DNA from: Norana najaformis
Taxonomy: Eukaryota; Annelida; Clitellata; Crassiclitellata; Hormogastridae
Direction: 5' to 3'
DNA length: 64,000 nt
NCBI GenBank assembly: GCA_964023275.1
Contig: OZ029919.1
Location: 2,137,501-2,201,500, forward strand
In this document: positions 60,104 through 64,000 of the stretch, piece by piece
Layout of the letters: each line of letters begins with the position of its first letter
Numbering within the stretch: the first letter of the stretch is position 1
Made by a program: the position numbers and the translations under genes
Notes under the pieces: generated by a model
Databases searched by the model: none
The model's input: the letters and a program-made list of their open reading frames with translations, nothing else
What the model was told of the DNA's origin: nothing

Positions 60104-61185
60104 AAAGAAATTTCTCAGCACCACACAAAAGCTGTGTCAGAGAGACCAGCTTATTCTTGGGCGCTATATCAAATCAGGTCAGCAAGAACTCTCTTTTGGG
60201 TCAGTTTTGGGTCAGCTTCAGTGCCAGGTCAACCTAAGGAGAAGTCGAGTCTTGACTCATCCATCCATCAATTCATCCATCCATCCATCCACCCAGACAC
60301 TCGTCCATGGATCATACCTCCCATACCCTCCTTCCCTGCTCCCTCCCTCTTGAACTGGCGCTAAACAAATGTTTCGACTGATTCAAAGAATGATGACGTT
60401 ATCGGTGTACAACTGTTCGAAGAGGTCATTTCACAGATCGATGACTCGAAGTCGATCGAACATCGGCAGTCAGTGCACGCTTCGATGACTCGGGATTCAG
60501 AATCAGAAAAAAGGCAATCGAACAGTAAAGACGCTACATAAATGCTTAGATATCAAGAAATTAGAGCAGAGGCAACACACACAGAAGCAGAGATGCGTTA
60601 CAATACACACATTACAATCTGCCACGGATACGTTACAGTACATACATTACAATTTGTTACAGAACCCTCAAATCTGTTTCAAGTTTTTTCAGAATACTGC
60701 ATGTTTCTTCTTGTAAAAATTAATCTAGATATCCCATTTTCTTATGCAAATGTTTGGTTCTACCATCGGCAGATTAGCGCAGAGGTTGCAAAAGAACACA
60801 AAACGGAGAAGATATTGTCTTTGAAACGAAAAATATTCGCTAAAAAGTAGAATCTGTACAAATTTCTTTAGGAATAGTTGAAAAAATACAATCCGCTGAG
60901 TTTTGTCACATTCTCGACACTTTTTGTCCAGTTATACACCTGACTTTAAATTACAATTCAGTCATGTGTCAAGGTCTTGACGACTATTGAGAATAGCCAA
61001 AATAACAAAAAATAAATGCTTAACACACTTCACAATACGTTTGACTGCTTACTCAACTACTAACACTTTTGAGAGGTTCCTAAAATGCGCTATATAAGTC
61101 TTTTGATACATACATGCACACATACACATACGTAGCCTACATTCATCTGTGGCTCACTCAGCACAGTTCATGACTTACAGATCTA

Positions 61186-63085
61186 ATATCCGTGGTTTGG
61201 TCGACTAATATCCACAGCTTTCTCAGCTAAAGTCAATGACTTACTCAACTAACATCCAGAGCTTACTCAACTAAAGTTAATGACTTACTCAACTAACATC
61301 CACAGCTTACTCAACTAAAGTTAATGACTTACTCAACTAACATCCACAGCTTACTCAACTAAAGTCAATGACTTACTCAACTAACATCCACAGCTTACTC
61401 AGCTAAAGTTAATGACTTACTCAACTAACATCCACAGCTTACTCAACTAAATTTAATGACTTACTCAACTAACATCCACAGCTTACTCAACTAAAGTTAA
61501 TTACTTACTCAACTAACATCCACAGCTTACTCAGCTAAAGTCAATGACTTACTCAACTAACATCCACAGCTTACTCAGCTAAAGTTAATGACTTACTCAA
61601 CTAACATCCACAGCTTACTCAACTAAATTTAATGACTTACTCAACTAACATCCACAGCTTACTCAACTAAAGTTAATGACTTACTCAACTAACATCCACA
61701 GCTTACTCAACTAAAGTCAATGACTTACTCAACTAACATCCACAGCTTACTCAACTAAAGTTAATGACTTACTCAACTAACATCCACAGCTTACTCAACT
61801 AAATTTAATGACTTACTCAACTAACATCCACAGCTTACTCAACTAAATTTAATGACTTACTCAACTAACATCCACAGCTTACTCAACTAAAGTCAATGAC
61901 TTACTCAACTAACATCCACAGCTTACTCAGCTAAAGTCAATGACTTACTCAACTAACATCCACAGCTTACTCAGCTAAAGTTAATGACTTACTCAACTAA
62001 CATCCACAGCTTACTCAACTAAATTTAATGACTTACTCAACTAACATCCACAGCTTACTCAACTAAAGTTAATGACTTACTCAACTAACATCCACAGCTT
62101 ACTCAACTAAAGTCAATGACTTACTCAACTAACATCCACAGCTTACTCAGCTAAAGTCAATGACTTACTCAACTAACATCCACAGCTTACTCAGCTAAAG
62201 TTAATGACTTACTCAACTAACATCCACAGCTTACTCAACTAAAGTCAATGACTTACTCAACTAACATCCACAGCTTACTCAACTAAAGTCAATGACTTAC
62301 TCAACTAACATCCACAGCTTACTCAACTAAATTTAATGACTTACTCAACTAACATCCACAGCTTACTCAACTAAAGTTAATTACTTACTCAACTAATATC
62401 CACAGCTTACTCAACTAAAGTCAATGACTTACTCAACTAACATCCACAGCTTACTCAACTAAAGTTAATTACTTACTCAACTAACATCCACAGCTTACTC
62501 AACTAAAGTCAATGACTTACTCAACTAACATCCACAGCTTACTCAGCTAAAGTTAATGACTTACTCAACTAACATCCACAGCTTACTCAACTAAATTTAA
62601 TGACTTACTCAACTAACATCCACAGCTTACTCAACTAAAGTTAATGACTTACTCAACTAATATCCACAGCTTACTCAACTAAAGTCAATGACTTACTCAA
62701 CTAACATCCACAGCTTACTCAACTAAATTTAATGACTTACTCAACTAACATCCACAGCTTACTCAACTAAAGTTAATTACTTACTCAACTAATATCCACA
62801 GCTTACTCAACTAAAGTCAATGACTTACTCAACTAACATCCACAGCTTACTCAACTAAAGTTAATTACTTACTCAACTAACATCCACAGCTTACTCAACT
62901 AAAGTCAATGACTTACTCAACTAACATCCACAGCTTACTCAGCTAAAGTTAATGACTTACTCAACTAACATCCACAGCTTACTCAACTAAATTTAATGAC
63001 TTACTCAACTAACATCCACAGCTTACTCAACTAAAGTTAATGACTTACTCAACTAACATCCACAGCTTACTCAACTAAATTTAAT
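61186..63085. repeat. 44-bp tandem satellite, 43 copies
   Basis: The unit is TGACTTACTCAACTAACATC followed by CACAGCTTACTCAACTAAAG and TTAA. It is itself an old dimer: CTTACTCAACTAA occurs twice per unit. Spacing is a constant 44 bp; variants affect four positions or blocks (CAACTAA/CAGCTAA, AGTTAA/AGTCAA/ATTTAA, TGAC/TTAC, ACATCC/ATATCC). The ordered variants show internal multi-unit duplications. Stops occur in all frames, so it is not coding. Confidence 0.98.
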
Positions 63086-63099
63086 TACTTACTTAACAA

Positions 63100-63560
63100 C
63101 ACTAACATCCGCCGTATACAGCCTAAGAACAACTGAACCAGGTAGTTACGGAAAAATTATAGAGATTCGACAACATCTTAACCTAACACATAATATTGTG
63201 GCTGTTTAGAATGTAAAAGAGAGTATTGAGGGAGACTTTACCGAAGATTTTAAATGCTTCTTCAGAGCAGAGGAAGAGTTGCAGGGTATTGGGTTTAGGA
63301 GAAGTGAAGTAATGTAATAGTTTGACAGGTTCTATCATCAATACACCTCATATGTGTGGTTCTATGGTTTGAGGATCTTAAGGCTTAAGCGCAAACTCGA
63401 CACTAGCAATCAAGGAATCATTTCCATACAGATGGCATGACTTGACAAAAAATTGGAATATGTGCGTGAACTGGGATTTGAACCTCGGTCGCAGTGGTGA
63501 AAAGTTGACTCGCTGACAGCAGTTTAATACCAATCAGCCTCTCACTCACTGTCTGTCTAT
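63100..63560. other. Unassigned sequence with tRNA-like SINE head
   Basis: On the minus strand near 63530-63465, GCTGATTGGTATTAAACTGC and GAGGTTCAAATCCCAG are box A- and box B-like. The remainder has no recognised feature. Confidence 0.45.
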
Positions 63561-63760
63561 ATTTCTGGCAGCCTTGGTGTCTCTGTCTGTCTCTGTGGTG
63601 AAGCCAGTTACTCTCTCTTTCTGTCTCTCTGTCTCTGTCCTTCTCTGAGTCTGTCTGTCTGAGTCTCTACTCCATCTATCGCCTCTGTACCTTTGCCCAT
63701 ATCTCTCTTTCTCACTTTCTCTCTCTCTCTCTCTCAGTCTGTGTCCGTCTGTCTCTGTTC
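63545..63760. repeat. CTGT/TCTC pyrimidine tract
   Basis: Degenerate CTGTCTCTGTC and a (CT)n run at about 63717-63735; it ends in a polypyrimidine-CAG that could serve as a splice acceptor. Confidence 0.85.
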
Positions 63761-63765
63761 TCCAG

Positions 63766-63933
63766 GCTGCGTGTTTGAACTCTTATTCCGATCAGTTAGA
63801 TCTAAAGAGATTCGTGGAAGAACTCGAAGATTGTCCTATGGATCGTTCCCTGAGTACAGATCCTGGCCAACTGTGCGTTGAGAGATTTAGGTCCACAGCT
63901 GAAAACGCCGACCGTCTCTCTAGAAGCAAATAA
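63766..63933 (+). CDS. Possible terminal exon of an unidentified gene
   Basis: A long pyrimidine tract ending TGTTCTCCAG precedes 63766. From there the phase-0 frame reads 55 residues of varied, charged composition, starting AACLNSYSDQLDLKRFVEEL and ending NADRLSRSK, to a TAA at 63931-63933. AATAAA at 63929-63934 overlaps the stop. There is no start codon near the beginning, so it would be the 3' exon of a gene whose other exons are not identified. An alternative frame ends at 63881. No homology recognised. Confidence 0.35.
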   Translation, partial: AACLNSYSDQLDLKRFVEELEDCPMDRSLSTDPGQLCVERFRSTAENADRLSRSK

Positions 63934-64000
63934 AGAAAGCCTCAACTAAACATACTTCGTTGGGCACTCAATTTTTCAATTTTATTCCTTTCGTTCAAAC

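Noticed and set aside
61186-63085. CRISPR-like or coding repeat array
   Set aside because: Contiguous 44-bp units with no spacers and with stops in every frame.

Overview
This is nuclear DNA from an animal, most likely a marine bilaterian invertebrate; the phylum cannot be fixed from the window. It holds parts of five recognisable metazoan genes with GT-AG introns and short 90-380 bp exons, set in DNA full of microsatellites, minisatellites, tRNA-derived SINEs and truncated copies of one non-LTR retrotransposon. Genes are compact: synaptotagmin occupies about 6 kb and PRDM13 about 2.1 kb. No operons, phage, CRISPR arrays or bacterial features are present.

Layout. 1-348 (-): N-terminal half of a p21/p27-type CDK inhibitor that runs off the left edge. 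0.7-16.9 kb: gene-poor, dominated by simple repeats, SINEs and LINE 3' ends. 17.08-19.22 kb (+): PRDM13 in three exons, with a cluster of CRE-like TGACGTCA motifs just before the start codon. 19.2-23.7 kb: repeats and unassigned DNA. 26.87-34.17 kb (-): an 11-exon ANKRD6/diversin homologue, followed (on its own strand) by an A-rich stretch to about 23.8 kb that is probably 3' UTR. 36.2-38.2 kb (-): head-to-tail truncated LINE copies, one with the reverse transcriptase YADD motif. 38.3-39.1 kb: CpG-rich block, probable FOXO promoter. 41.12-43.62 kb (+): FOXO coding exons, then about 5 kb of T-rich probable 3' UTR to a poly(A) signal at 48.73 kb. 50.74-56.58 kb (-): complete synaptotagmin-1 in eight coding exons, convergent with FOXO. 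58.3-59.05 kb (+): an unusually long open frame of unknown nature. 61.18-63.09 kb: 43 copies of a 44-bp tandem satellite with higher-order duplication. 63.77-63.93 kb (+): possible last exon of an unknown gene.

The five genes are unrelated in mechanism: cell-cycle arrest (CDK inhibitor), neuronal transcription (PRDM13), Wnt/planar polarity (ANKRD6), insulin/stress signalling (FOXO) and synaptic exocytosis (SYT1). In other animals FOXO activates p27-type CDK inhibitors, so finding both within 45 kb is notable but may be coincidence. I found no convincing new molecular system. The most useful results are the CDK inhibitor fragment, the exact exon maps, two probable GC-AG introns in ANKRD6, the higher-order satellite and the dispersed repeat families.
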